Shown one piece after another: positions 8,065 to 17,262 of a stretch of 64,000 bases of DNA. The notes below the pieces were generated by a model. It saw only the letters and a list, made by a program, of their open reading frames with translations, did not search any database and had not been told where the DNA came from. Location of the stretch: assembly GCA_052144935.1 (NCBI GenBank), contig JBKQPR010000370.1, positions 70,072-134,071 of the forward strand. The letters are read 5' to 3'. Source of the DNA: JOPF133 sp052144935. Its GTDB lineage: Bacteria > Acidobacteriota > Terriglobia > Bryobacterales > Bryobacteraceae. The translations under genes and the position numbers were made by a program. Position 1 is the first letter of the stretch. Every line of letters begins with the position of its first letter.

Positions 8065-9861
8065 TTAATTCGCCGCAGCCTTCCCCTGCGCCGCGATGTG
8101 ATACACGAAGTTGGCCGCTCCGCCCACCACGCCCTTGGTATGCGGCACCCGATACAGGGGCCGCTTCGACTCCGGATGCGCTTCCACCCAGGTGCGGCAC
8201 TCGTCCATCGTGAGGCCGGTCTTCTCCAGCGCTTCGGCGAATTCCTTCTTGGCCTTGTTCTTGGCCTCGCCCAGCGCCATCTGCACGCGGCTGTGCGCGT
8301 TGATCTCGCCTTCGCCGGAAGTTTCGATCGGCAGGTAGATCATGTCCTTGTAATTCGACACCACTGCCGATTGCGCTCCATCCGACTGCGTGGACGGCAT
8401 GCAGCCGAACGGCTTCACCGACAGCACCATGTGGGCCAGGTCCTTGTTCGAGTAATAGATGTTCTTGGCCACTTCCAGGTGCCCTTCGCCGCCGCCCGCG
8501 CGGCTGTTGTAGAAGGGATGGCCGAGGCGCTGCAACTCATATTGATCGGCCAGGTGATGGGCGATGCCGCCCAGCGCGTTCACGATCTTGTGGTATTCGC
8601 CTTTGAAAATCGCTTCGGCCAGCTTCAGCTTGGCCACCTTCTGCCGGTAGCCGATCTCGATTCTGGTGCGGGTTCCCAGCCTCCACAGCGGCGGCAGCAC
8701 GGCGCCGTCTTCCAGGCCCTTGAAGTCTCTGTACTTCTGCACCACCTGGTGGATCATGTACATGATCCACGTGCCGATCGGCTCCACCAGCACCTGCGCG
8801 CCCTCGCGCTGCAGGAAGTCGAACATGTTGAAGTTGCCGTCGCCTTCGGTGGTCTGCGCCCAGAATTCGCCGGTGATCTTGACAATCGGCTTCACGCGCA
8901 GGCGGTCGATGTCGATGTCGTTGAACCGGTCGCGGCAGCGCTCCAGGGCCGGCACGTATTCGTCGCCCTTGAGCTGTTTGACAAACTTGCCGATGTACTC
9001 GGCGGTGTCCGAGAAGCCGCCCAGGTACTTGCCCATGCCCTCGTCCAGCTTCCACGGCCTCTTCTTGCGGAATACCTCGTGCAGGTAATCCATCTCTTCG
9101 TCCAGCACGCGGTCGGTTTCGCCGGCGTTCAACTCGTAAGGGCGCAGGGCGTAAGCGACTTCGTTCATCACGTCGCCGCAGTTCAGCGCGTTGAGAATCC
9201 CCAGGAAGAAATCCAGGTTCATCTCCAGGCCGGCCTCGGCGTCCGACTGGCTCAGCCCGCCGGATTGCTGGAACAGCAGCACGCGGAAGCCGTCGAACCC
9301 CGAGTTGCGCAGCGCCAGGCGATATTCGGCCTCGTACATCCCGAAGCGGCACGGCCCGCAGGCGCCGGCGGTGAAGAACACATAGCGGTCGATGATTTCC
9401 TGCTTGGTCAGCCCCTGCTCCTCCAGGCTTTGCAGGTACTGCACCAGGTTACCCACCGTGAAGTAAGTCGGGTTGCACTGGCCGTTGTTGCCAAACTCCT
9501 TGCCGGTCTGGAAGGCCTTCACGTTGGGAGTGGGCACGGCCTCGGCACGGTAGCCCAAGCCTTCGAGCGCCCCATGCACCAGCTTTTCGTGTTTCCAGGT
9601 CAGACCGCCGAACAGCAGCGTGGTAGAGGCGCGTTGTTCCTTAGTGAAAGGCTTCTCCACCGGCTTCTTGAATGCGTGAGTTTCGCGCTTGACGAAGCCC
9701 GCCTCCCGTTCCAGCCGCGCGCGCTCCTCGGCAAGGCGTTGCCGGATTACGTCTTCCACCGAGGTGCCACCCGTGGAGCCAAAGGTGGAGCCACCCGCGG
9801 AGCCGATCTGAACAAGGTTCGCAGACGGCGTGGGCTTCGGTTCGATAGTCTGAGTGCTCAT
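8065..9861 (-). CDS. HgdB-like 2-hydroxyacyl-CoA dehydratase-type protein (activase partner)
   Basis: A 598-residue protein of the HgdB/BcrC-like superfamily that typically accompanies tandem activases. Candidate cluster or cofactor cysteines are in NGQCNPTYF (~127), ACGPCRFGMYE (~168) and GCMPSTQSD (~488). Residues 1-60 are a low-complexity leader. The ATG at 9859-9861 follows a GAGGGAC ribosome site at good spacing. It lies upstream of the activase on the same strand with a 138-bp repeat-filled gap, so the two form a likely operon. No separate alpha/beta dehydratase genes are present nearby. The reaction cannot be named from sequence alone; electron activation of an unknown CoA substrate is inferred. 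Confidence 0.75.
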   Translation of the reverse strand: MSTQTIEPKPTPSANLVQIGSAGGSTFGSTGGTSVEDVIRQRLAEERARLEREAGFVKRETHAFKKPVEKPFTKEQRASTTLLFGGLTWKHEKLVHGALEGLGYRAEAVPTPNVKAFQTGKEFGNNGQCNPTYFTVGNLVQYLQSLEEQGLTKQEIIDRYVFFTAGACGPCRFGMYEAEYRLALRNSGFDGFRVLLFQQSGGLSQSDAEAGLEMNLDFFLGILNALNCGDVMNEVAYALRPYELNAGETDRVLDEEMDYLHEVFRKKRPWKLDEGMGKYLGGFSDTAEYIGKFVKQLKGDEYVPALERCRDRFNDIDIDRLRVKPIVKITGEFWAQTTEGDGNFNMFDFLQREGAQVLVEPIGTWIMYMIHQVVQKYRDFKGLEDGAVLPPLWRLGTRTRIEIGYRQKVAKLKLAEAIFKGEYHKIVNALGGIAHHLADQYELQRLGHPFYNSRAGGGEGHLEVAKNIYYSNKDLAHMVLSVKPFGCMPSTQSDGAQSAVVSNYKDMIYLPIETSGEGEINAHSRVQMALGEAKNKAKKEFAEALEKTGLTMDECRTWVEAHPESKRPLYRVPHTKGVVGGAANFVYHIAAQGKAAAN

Positions 9862-10045
9862 AGTTGTCCCTCGTTGTGCCTCTTTCCCAGTTTGAGGTCA
9901 TCTTGCCGGTTTAACCGATTGAAAGAAATAGGATTTCATTGAACGGCGTCTTTGCTGGCGGAACGGAGGAATCGGCGGGTTGAGCGGGGCGGGGACGGTA
10001 TGGCGTTAACCCCTTATACACTGTGCCTTGTAACACATGGAGGAC

Positions 10046-10192
10046 CCTCGTGGCGCAGGCACTTGGCCTGCCGGGTCCCGGTGGCGCAGGCACTTTGCCT
10101 GCCGGGTCGAGATTCGTCTCGACCCTCTTCTTCGCGAGCCCCATGCGCCGAGACGAATCTCGGCGCGGCAGACTGACAGTCTGCGCCACCAC
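10046..10192. repeat. Dispersed 'tggcgcaggca...tgcctgc' inverted-repeat cluster
   Basis: Two copies of 'tggcgcaggcactt-gcctgccgggtc', a perfect 'gtcgagattcgtctcgac' palindrome, a matching 'gccgagacgaatctcggc', and a closing 'ggcagact...agtctgcgcca'. This is the same family as 55948-56044 and 57664-57722. It fills most of the 350-bp gap upstream of the lipase maturation factor gene. Confidence 0.85.
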
Positions 10193-10213
10193 ACCCGGCT
10201 TACTATAGAACCA

Positions 10214-11590
10214 ATGCCCCCCACCTGGCGCAATCTCGCCTCGGCCGCCCGCCATCCCGCCCGCCCTCCCACCCCCCAGGACTTCCTGCGCATCCTCGGC
10301 CTCATTTATCTGGTCGCCTTTCTCTCCTTCGGCCACCAGGCGCCCGGTCTCATCGGCAGCCACGGCATCTTACCCGTACGCGAGTATCTGGACGCGGCCC
10401 GCGAGGCCGGCGCCTTTTTGCAAGTTCCCACCGTGCTCTGGTTGAGCGCCGGAGATAACGCGCTGGCCGCCGTCTGGATCCTGGGCGCCCTCTGTGCCCT
10501 GGCTGCCGTCTTCCTTCCCTGGCAGCGTGCCGCGCTGGCCGGATGCCTGGTGCTATGGCTTTCGCTTTGCGCGGTGGGCCAGGACTTCCTCTCGTTCCAA
10601 TGGGATCTTTTGCTGCTGGAAGCCGGGTTTCTGGCGATCTTCGCGGACGATTCGCCCATCCGCGTATGGCTCTTCCGCTGGCTGATTTTCCGGCTGATGT
10701 TCTCCAGCGGCGCCATGAAGTTACTCGGAGGCGACCCCACCTGGCGCGGACTTACCGCCCTCACTTACCACTATGAAACGCAGCCTCTGCCCACCCCGCC
10801 GGCCTGGTACATGCACCAGCTTCCCCTGGCCTTCCAGAAGGCTTCGACGCTGTTCGTATTGATAGCCGAGCTGGCCGTGCCGCTTCTGTTCTTAGCCCCT
10901 CGCCCCTTCCGCCGCGCCGGAGCGTGGATTACCATCGCGCTGCAGATCCTCATCCTTGTCACCGGCAATTACACCTTCTTCAACTGGTTGACTATCGCCC
11001 TGGCGCTGTGGTTATTCATCGAGCCGGGCCGGCAGCCGGAGGGCCGCCATCGCGTGGTCACCATCGCGCTGGCCGCATTCATCGGGGTTACCAGCCTCCT
11101 GGTGATGCTGGAGCTATTCTCCGCGCCGCTGCCGCCCGGCGCCGCCGAATACCTTCACTTGGTCGCGCCGTTGCGCGCCGTGAATTCTTACGGACTATTC
11201 GCCAACATGACCACCACCCGCCCCGAGATCGTGGTGGAAGGCTCCAACGATGGCGACCACTGGCAGGCCTACGAGTTTCCGTACAAACCCGGCGACGTGC
11301 GGCGCCCGCCGCCGGTGATCGCGCCCTTCCAGCCGCGCCTCGATTGGCAACTGTGGTTCGCCGCCCTGGGCACTTACCAGGAGAACCGCTGGTTCGTGAA
11401 CTTCATGCTGCGCCTGTTGCAAGGCGAGCCGCGCGTGACGCGGTTGCTGGCGTTCAATCCGTTTCCCCAGGGGCCGCCTAAATACATCCGCGCGCGCCTG
11501 TATATGTACCACTTCACGCACTGGGGCCAACGGGCCTGGTGGAGCAGGGAAGAGCGTGGCTTATACTTTCCGGCGGTGAGCTTGAAGTAA
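10214..11590 (+). CDS. Lipase maturation factor (LMF1/2) family membrane protein
   Basis: This 458-residue polytopic membrane protein matches the LMF family. It opens with FLRILGLIYLVAF and a cluster of helices. It then carries the conserved block LMFSSGAMKLLGGDPTWRGL, followed by HYETQPLPTPPAWY and more helices. The soluble C-terminal part holds NSYGLFANMTTTRPEI and YKPGDVRRPPPVIAPFQPRL, also typical. Eukaryotic LMF1 helps secreted lipases fold; the bacterial role is not established. I chose the ATG at 10214 because upstream in-frame codons lie in a dispersed repeat. A TACTAT box ends about 10 bp before the start. The gene stands alone, convergent with the amine oxidase. Confidence 0.88.
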   Translation: MPPTWRNLASAARHPARPPTPQDFLRILGLIYLVAFLSFGHQAPGLIGSHGILPVREYLDAAREAGAFLQVPTVLWLSAGDNALAAVWILGALCALAAVFLPWQRAALAGCLVLWLSLCAVGQDFLSFQWDLLLLEAGFLAIFADDSPIRVWLFRWLIFRLMFSSGAMKLLGGDPTWRGLTALTYHYETQPLPTPPAWYMHQLPLAFQKASTLFVLIAELAVPLLFLAPRPFRRAGAWITIALQILILVTGNYTFFNWLTIALALWLFIEPGRQPEGRHRVVTIALAAFIGVTSLLVMLELFSAPLPPGAAEYLHLVAPLRAVNSYGLFANMTTTRPEIVVEGSNDGDHWQAYEFPYKPGDVRRPPPVIAPFQPRLDWQLWFAALGTYQENRWFVNFMLRLLQGEPRVTRLLAFNPFPQGPPKYIRARLYMYHFTHWGQRAWWSREERGLYFPAVSLK

Positions 11591-11650
11591 TCCGAATCTG
11601 TGCTGCCTGCCAGATAAGCGCATGGAGACAGCCAGGATTGGCTGCCCCAC

Positions 11651-13606
11651 TTACCGCCTCAAATCCAGCGCCGGATTCCGCGCGAAGAACCCCCACGGCA
11701 CTAACTTAAACCCGGCTTCGTAAGTCGGCATCACCGGCCAGTCCTCCGGCCGCGGATTGTGCGTGATGCCCATCACGTACCACACCACCACATCGCGATT
11801 GTCGATCGAGCGGTCCGCGGCGGTCCACTTAGGCAGCCCGTCGCCGCCCTTGCTCTGGTAGGGGTAGTCGCCCGCGGCGTACATTTCCGCGGGGTCGTAC
11901 GGCGTCACCCACACGTGCGCGTTGAGGAACCCGGCCCGTTTGCGCACCCAGGCATCCGGCAGAAGAAAGGGTAGCGCGTTCTCGCCGGGCAGCAGGGCGT
12001 AGCCGGTGGGCTGCCCGAGCGCGTTGCGGACGGTGCTCTGGATAATCCACCGGCGGCTGGCGGCCAGGTCGAGCCGGCGCTGCGCCTGGCGCTCGGTCGC
12101 GAGCGGCGTCTCCTCCATGGTGAACGCCCCGCCGTACGGGTTGCCCCGCCCTGCCGGCGTCGCCGCGCTGTTCATCTCCACCACGCGATTGGTCTCGCCA
12201 TCCACATCCATATCCAGACGGAAGCAGAAGAAGTGCTGGTGGTGCACCGCGTCCAGATTCTTCGCCACCAGGTGGCCATACGGATCGTGTCCCCCATCGG
12301 CCACGCCCTTCACCGACATGATTCCGGTCAGCTCCACCTGCATCTGCAGGGTGCCGTCCTGGTGAAAAATCCAGTTGAACCCGTAATCGTAGTTGCCGGC
12401 CTGGCTGGAATAGCGCAGCACCAGGTCGCGCGCCCGCCGCGCTTCGTCGCCGTGCTTCCAGGCCACTCCGCCATCGCGTTCGTAGAGCGCCACCGCCGCC
12501 GGAACCGTGCGCGGCGCGCCCGATTCGTCGGCGAAGACCGCCGTGAAAGTGATGCAATTCTGCGGGCAATCTACGCCCGGCCGCAAGGAGCTGGCGGCCA
12601 GCCCAAGCCCCAGCTCGCCGGCATCGAAGCTGTTGCGGAAATACCAGCCCGCCGAAGGGTCGCCATACGGCACCGCCATTTCGGAAAGCGAGCCGCGGTA
12701 GAGGATCGGCCGCACGCGCCCCTGATCCTCGTAACCCACCGTGTACAGCACCAGCCCCTCGCGCGGCCGCAGGGCGAAGCGGAAGCGCCACTTCTGCCAG
12801 CGCACTTCGCCGTCTTCGATCTGGTAAGCGGTTCCCGCGGGCTGCCGGATTTCGAGCGGTGGCAGCGCGGCCCGCACCGGCCCGCTAGCCCCAGGCTCCA
12901 GCTCGAAATTCTCGCGCGATACCGGCACGTTGCGCTCCGTATCCAGGAAATCCAGGATCTTGCCGGTCGTCAGATCGACGTGCGCCACCACGCCCTCCAC
13001 CGGGTGGGCATAATAATTCTCTCCGGTGGTATAGTGCGGGACCACGCGCACGATGCGGTCGTGTTCTTCGCCCGGCGCCCCGAAATAGCCCGCCGGCCAG
13101 GCGATCGTGTAGACCGTGTTGCCGTTGCGGATGCCGCGCGCCTCCAGCGCCGCGCGCCAACGCGGATCGGCGCGCACGATGCGGTCGGCGCGGGTGGAAT
13201 CGCTTTCGCCCAGCGGCGGCTGTGCGCCGGGGATGGCCTTCCAGGAGACCAGTTTCCCCGCCGTGAGGTCGGCGATGGCTTCGAAGGTTCGATTGGCGGC
13301 GCGGTCGTAAACCACCGCGAAGGCACGCCGGCCCGGGGGGCCACTCCCGCTGGCACCGCCGGCAACCCCGCGCAACACCTGATCCTTAGGCGGCTCATCC
13401 AGCTCGATGAGGCTGAAGCGCGCCCCGGCGGGCAGCCGTCCGGACTCGCGGAGAATGCGCGTGGCGGCGCGAATCTCATCGGCCGAAAGCGGCGTCAGCG
13501 GATGCGGGTCCTTGGCCGCCGCCGGCCATCCCAGCGTCAGCAGCATCAGCGGCAACACCAGCGGCAACGCCGGCAACCAGGCCCTTCGACGCGAGATGCG
13601 GCTCAC
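11651..13606 (-). CDS. Secreted copper amine oxidase
   Basis: A 651-residue protein with an Arg-rich N-terminus and hydrophobic signal segment (LPLVLPLMLLTLGWPAAA). The catalytic core is complete. The base Asp is in SFDAGELG (~326). The Tyr that becomes topaquinone is in GNYDYGFNW (~404). Two copper His are in HHQHFF (~455) and the third in THNPRPEDW (~615). Spacings match characterised amine oxidases. These enzymes oxidise primary amines to aldehydes, releasing ammonia and H2O2, usually in the periplasm. A small Gly/Pro-rich insertion near residue 85 (GGASGSGPPG) may come from the GC-rich dispersed element. No dedicated operon partners are evident. Confidence 0.92.
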   Translation of the reverse strand: MSRISRRRAWLPALPLVLPLMLLTLGWPAAAKDPHPLTPLSADEIRAATRILRESGRLPAGARFSLIELDEPPKDQVLRGVAGGASGSGPPGRRAFAVVYDRAANRTFEAIADLTAGKLVSWKAIPGAQPPLGESDSTRADRIVRADPRWRAALEARGIRNGNTVYTIAWPAGYFGAPGEEHDRIVRVVPHYTTGENYYAHPVEGVVAHVDLTTGKILDFLDTERNVPVSRENFELEPGASGPVRAALPPLEIRQPAGTAYQIEDGEVRWQKWRFRFALRPREGLVLYTVGYEDQGRVRPILYRGSLSEMAVPYGDPSAGWYFRNSFDAGELGLGLAASSLRPGVDCPQNCITFTAVFADESGAPRTVPAAVALYERDGGVAWKHGDEARRARDLVLRYSSQAGNYDYGFNWIFHQDGTLQMQVELTGIMSVKGVADGGHDPYGHLVAKNLDAVHHQHFFCFRLDMDVDGETNRVVEMNSAATPAGRGNPYGGAFTMEETPLATERQAQRRLDLAASRRWIIQSTVRNALGQPTGYALLPGENALPFLLPDAWVRKRAGFLNAHVWVTPYDPAEMYAAGDYPYQSKGGDGLPKWTAADRSIDNRDVVVWYVMGITHNPRPEDWPVMPTYEAGFKLVPWGFFARNPALDLRR

Positions 13607-13803
13607 GGGCTAATCGTACCGCACTGCGGAGGCGGGCCGTCGAATCGGAATACCAGGAAAAGGGGATCCGCTCCGCTTAGCCCACGAACCTTGGCCCGCA
13701 AGTTCCGCAAGCTGAATTCGCTCGCGCTGGAGTAGATCCCAAGTCTCTGATAGACCAATGCACTCCGGCTTCAGCATAAGGGGATTTTCGGGGGTGCCAA
13801 CTC

Positions 13804-14970
13804 TTACTGCACGCACGTCGGGTGCTCGAATTCGTGCAGCGCTTGCTGGTAACCGGCATCCAGAAACTTCGCCGCCGAGGGGGCCAGCTTGCTGCGGTCC
13901 ATCCCCTGCATGTAAGCGTCCAGGAATCGGCCGTACTTGCGTAGCGTGGCGACATCCCCTGCCACCAGCGCCGTTCGGAGGGTCCGCTCCGCAGAGGGCG
14001 CCAGCACTTCCACGCGGCCCACAAAGACGCGAGCCGTGGATTTGGGAGCGGGCGTCACGCGCAGCGGGAGAACCTCATCTACGGCGGCGCGCGGCAGGAT
14101 GTAAAAGACGCGCGTGCCCTCTTCGAACCACGAATCGCGCCAGGTTTCGAGCATGGCCTGGGCCTCCTTTTCGTACAGCCCCGCTTCCACCAGCGCGCCA
14201 GCCAGGTCGTGGCGCAGGCCATCGGGATCGAACCACGGGCCCTCCAGACCGGCCGTCAAATCGGGAACGTCCACCTTCACGGACCCCACGACGCCGCGCA
14301 CGGTCCGGTAGCCAATCTTACCGCCGCGGTTTTCAAACACGATCGCTACGGGAATCGGCACGCCGCTGGTCGAGCGGATCTCCAGTTTGCCCTCCGCCGT
14401 GAAAAGCGGCTCGAGCGGTACGGCCGGCGACCCGATGCCGCGATAGAACAGCATCTTCTCGCGCTGCGGACCAATTCTGAGCAGGCCGGCATCGGTTTCC
14501 CGCGCGGCGTAGTAGTGGCTGGCGCCCTTGCCCGAAGGCAAGCTGGCCGACTCACCGGGCGCAATCTCCACGGGTCCCCAATCGATCTGCCCGCCGCTAG
14601 CGCCGTACGGCGCAGTGGCCGGCAGCACGCGGGCAGCCTGCGGGTACCACTCGGTGATCAGGCCCCTCGGGAAATCCACGTGTACGGAAACGCTGGTTCG
14701 GGTGGGCGAGTAGAAGTAAAGTACCGGCGTTTCCATCCGCACCATTCCCATGGCAGCTTTGAAATTCATCCCGCCGAGGCGGTTCACGAAGCACGGCAGA
14801 TCCGAGGGGCCGGAAAGCGTGATCCAACTCACCGGCGCGCCGTCCCTACCGGCGACCGAGGTAAACGTGCCCCATTCATGGACGACCACACCGCCGGCCG
14901 TTGGCACGCCTTCGGCGGCGAACGACGGGGCGGCCAGACCGAGGGCCAGGGCGAATCGGAAAAGAGTCAT
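13804..14970 (-). CDS. Secreted protein of unknown function
   Basis: A 388-residue protein with a clear signal peptide (MTLFRFALALGLAAPSFAAEG). The ATG at 14968-14970 is fixed by a strong AAGGAGG ribosome site nearby. An early VVHEWGTFTSVAG block is followed by mixed beta-rich sequence and a C-terminal helical part with RKYGRFLDAYMQGM and HEFEHP. I associate the HEWGTFTS opening with secreted proteins of Acidobacteria and Planctomycetes, but I know no assigned function. Longer upstream frames run into 42-bp tandem repeats and were not used. It is divergent from metX. Confidence 0.75.
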   Translation of the reverse strand: MTLFRFALALGLAAPSFAAEGVPTAGGVVVHEWGTFTSVAGRDGAPVSWITLSGPSDLPCFVNRLGGMNFKAAMGMVRMETPVLYFYSPTRTSVSVHVDFPRGLITEWYPQAARVLPATAPYGASGGQIDWGPVEIAPGESASLPSGKGASHYYAARETDAGLLRIGPQREKMLFYRGIGSPAVPLEPLFTAEGKLEIRSTSGVPIPVAIVFENRGGKIGYRTVRGVVGSVKVDVPDLTAGLEGPWFDPDGLRHDLAGALVEAGLYEKEAQAMLETWRDSWFEEGTRVFYILPRAAVDEVLPLRVTPAPKSTARVFVGRVEVLAPSAERTLRTALVAGDVATLRKYGRFLDAYMQGMDRSKLAPSAAKFLDAGYQQALHEFEHPTCVQ

Positions 14971-15036
14971 GGCAGCATCCCTCCTTATGGGATGCCGGAA
15001 AGACGGGGACCCGAGGCAAAGCGTTAACCGAACGGC

Positions 15037-15155
15037 GATCGCAGCCGGAAGCCGGCTGGGCGACCGGGTTCGTGCGGTGATCACGGCTGCGAAGCCGGCT
15101 TGGCGACCGGCTTGTGCGGTGATCGCGGTCGCGAAGCCGGCCGGGCGGCCAGCCT
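15037..15155. repeat. Three 42-bp direct repeats upstream of metX
   Basis: Units begin at 15037, 15079 and 15121 (gatc(g/a)c...gaagccggc...gcgaccgg...tgcggt), an exact 42-bp period with the last copy partial. They occupy the shared regulatory gap between the secreted protein gene and metX, ending about 24 bp before the metX start. Confidence 0.9.
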
Positions 15156-15178
15156 TGTTATGATGAAGTTCTCCCCCG

Positions 15179-16285
15179 ATGATCGTCGAATCGAGCACCG
15201 TACAGTTTGATTCCCTGACTCTCGATAGCGGCGCCACGCTCGCGCCGGTGGAGGTCGCCTACGAGACTTACGGCGAGCTCAACACGGCCAGAACCAACGC
15301 CATCCTGGCGCTGCACGCATTTTCGGGGGATGCGCACGGCGCGGGCATCAGCCACGAAACCGGCAAGCCGGGCTGGTGGGACAACATGATCGGGCCCGGC
15401 AAGGGCTTCGACACCAACAAATATTTTGTCATCTGCAGCAACGTGCTGGGCGGATGCCGCGGCACTACGGGACCCTCCTCGGTCAACCCGGCTACGGGTT
15501 GTCCGTACGCCATGGCCTTTCCCGTGATCACAATCGGCGACATGGTGCGGCTGCAGAGGATGCTGATCGATTGGTTCGGCATAGGACGGCTGCTCACGGT
15601 TTCGGGCGGCTCGATGGGCGGGATGCAGGCGCTCGAATGGGCGGTTTCGTATCCCGATCGGGTGGTCTCCGCCATCCCCATCGCCGCCACCACGCGCCAC
15701 AGCGCGCAGCAGATCGCCTTCAACGAGGTGGGACGCCAGGCCATTATGGCCGATCCCGACTGGAATGGCGGCAACTACTACGGCAAGCAGCCTCCGGCGC
15801 GCGGCCTGGCGGTGGCTCGCATGGTGGGCCACATCACTTACATGAGCGACGATTCGATGCGTGAGAAATTCGGCCGGCGCCTGCGCGGCAAGGAGGATTT
15901 CGGCTTCGGATTCGACGTAGATTTCGAGGTGGAAAGCTATCTGCGCTATCGCGGCAGTCAGTTCGTGAATCGCTTTGACGCCAATTCTTACTTATATATC
16001 ACCAAGGCCATGGATTACTTCGACCTCAGTTACAAGCACCCTTCGCTGGCCGCGGCCCTGGAGCCGGTCGAATCCCGCTTTCTGGTGATTAGTTTCAGCT
16101 CCGATTGGCTGTATCCCAGTTACCAGTCGCAGGAGACGGTGCGCGCGCTGCGGTCCCGCAACTGCGACGTGGCCTATGTCGAGCTGGAGTCCAATTACGG
16201 TCACGACTCCTTTCTGGTGGATGTGGCGGAGCAGTCGGAGCTGGTGCGCGGCTTTCTGGCGAGCACCTTCGAGAAGACCCAATGA
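15179..16285 (+). CDS. metX: Homoserine O-acetyltransferase
   Basis: A 368-residue alpha/beta hydrolase-fold acyltransferase that activates homoserine for methionine synthesis. The nucleophile Ser sits in SGGSMGGMQALEW, the Asp in SSDWLYP and the His in YGHDSFL, the usual MetX triad. The conserved N-terminal block VAYETYGELN and the GPSSVNPATG loop are present. Length is normal for the family. Acetyl versus succinyl specificity cannot be read safely from sequence. The stop overlaps the metW start (ATGA), so the pair is translationally coupled. The upstream region holds tandem repeats; I see no SAM riboswitch. Confidence 0.94.
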   Translation: MIVESSTVQFDSLTLDSGATLAPVEVAYETYGELNTARTNAILALHAFSGDAHGAGISHETGKPGWWDNMIGPGKGFDTNKYFVICSNVLGGCRGTTGPSSVNPATGCPYAMAFPVITIGDMVRLQRMLIDWFGIGRLLTVSGGSMGGMQALEWAVSYPDRVVSAIPIAATTRHSAQQIAFNEVGRQAIMADPDWNGGNYYGKQPPARGLAVARMVGHITYMSDDSMREKFGRRLRGKEDFGFGFDVDFEVESYLRYRGSQFVNRFDANSYLYITKAMDYFDLSYKHPSLAAALEPVESRFLVISFSSDWLYPSYQSQETVRALRSRNCDVAYVELESNYGHDSFLVDVAEQSELVRGFLASTFEKTQ

Positions 16286-16941
16286 GCGCCCCAAGCACAA
16301 AGCCAGCCAATCGGCCGGCGGGCCGAGGGGGCCCCCCGCCGGCTTTCGTGCACGACCTGCTGGGGCGGCGCGACTATGCCATCATCGGCGATATCGTGGC
16401 GTCTGGCGCCCAGGTGCTCGATCTGGGCTGCGGCGAAGGAGAGCTGCTCGAGTGGCTGGCCGCCAACAAGGGCGTGAAGGCCCGCGGCGTGGAGAAGTCC
16501 GGCGCCAGGGTACAGCGCGCCATCGCCCGCGGCGTCTCGGTATTTCAGGGCGATATCGACGGGGGCCTGGCAGATTATCCGGACCAGGCCTTCGACTACG
16601 TGATCCTCAGTCAAACCCTTCAGGAAACCCTGTACCCGCGCAAGGTGCTGCGCGAGATGTTGCGCGTGGGCAAGCGGGCCATCGTGGCGTTCCCCAATTT
16701 TGGCCACTGGCGCGTCAGGCTGTCGATGCTGACCAGCGGCCGCGCCCCGCGTACCAAGCTGTTCCCATACGCATGGTACGAATCGCCCAATATCCATTTC
16801 CTGACGGTGTTCGATTTCGAAGAACTGGCCGCGCTGGAGGGGCTGCGAGTGGAGCGGCGGTATTTTCTCGCAGGACACAGGAAAGTTACGCTGTTCCCCA
16901 ACCTGCTGGCCGAAGTGGCGGTATTTCTGGTGATGCGTTAG
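16282..16941 (+). CDS. metW: MetW methyltransferase-like protein
   Basis: A 219-residue class I methyltransferase-fold protein with motif I VLDLGCGEGELL and the MetW landmarks QTLQETLYP, FPNFGHWRVRL and WYESPNIHFLT. MetW accompanies MetX in many bacteria and is needed for efficient homoserine acetylation. Its own reaction is uncertain. The ATG overlaps the metX stop by four bases. The first ~20 residues (KPANRPAGRGGPPP) are low-complexity, and their GC-rich DNA resembles the dispersed GGGCCC element, so the natural N-terminus may be extended. Confidence 0.92.
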   Translation: MSAPSTKPANRPAGRGGPPPAFVHDLLGRRDYAIIGDIVASGAQVLDLGCGEGELLEWLAANKGVKARGVEKSGARVQRAIARGVSVFQGDIDGGLADYPDQAFDYVILSQTLQETLYPRKVLREMLRVGKRAIVAFPNFGHWRVRLSMLTSGRAPRTKLFPYAWYESPNIHFLTVFDFEELAALEGLRVERRYFLAGHRKVTLFPNLLAEVAVFLVMR

Positions 16942-16944
16942 GGG

Positions 16945-17202
16945 TCAGGCGGAGGGACGGGCCTTGAAAGCCCGGCGCTCTGGCTGGACCATCCGCTCCG
17001 CGGCGCCTCGCATCGCGGTGATGTACGCTTCGGCACGCTCCAGTTCGGCGGTGCAGAGGTCACAGCCCATATAATGCTCTTCCAGGGCGGCGGCCTTCTC
17101 GGGCGAGAGCAATCCCAGATAGTACCGTTCGGCTTGCTCGCCAATATCCGACGGACATTTCCGGTTCAAGCGATCAGTCTCCCAATCAATATATACCGCC
17201 AT
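16945..17202 (-). CDS. Small putative zinc-finger (anti-sigma ZAS-like) protein
   Basis: An 85-residue protein containing EEHYMGCDLCTAEL, an H-x3-C-x2-C arrangement as in zinc-associated anti-sigma domains, preceded by a helix and an upstream Cys (RKCPSD). No membrane segment follows, so it is shorter than typical ECF anti-sigma factors and may be a soluble variant. It sits convergent to metW with a 3-bp gap. No sigma factor gene is adjacent, which leaves its partner unknown. Confidence 0.65.
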   Translation of the reverse strand: MAVYIDWETDRLNRKCPSDIGEQAERYYLGLLSPEKAAALEEHYMGCDLCTAELERAEAYITAMRGAAERMVQPERRAFKARPSA

Positions 17203-17262
17203 TTCGATAACCGCGCCATATGCCTTTAGGACTATTTCACATAGGTCTGCTCCATAAGTGGG

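Noticed and set aside
8098..9942. Plus-strand 614-codon frame antisense to the HgdB-like gene
   Set aside because: No domain; the minus strand has family motifs and a ribosome site.
15037..15155. CRISPR array or SAM riboswitch upstream of metX
   Set aside because: Three abutting 42-bp repeats without spacers; no conserved riboswitch core was recognised.
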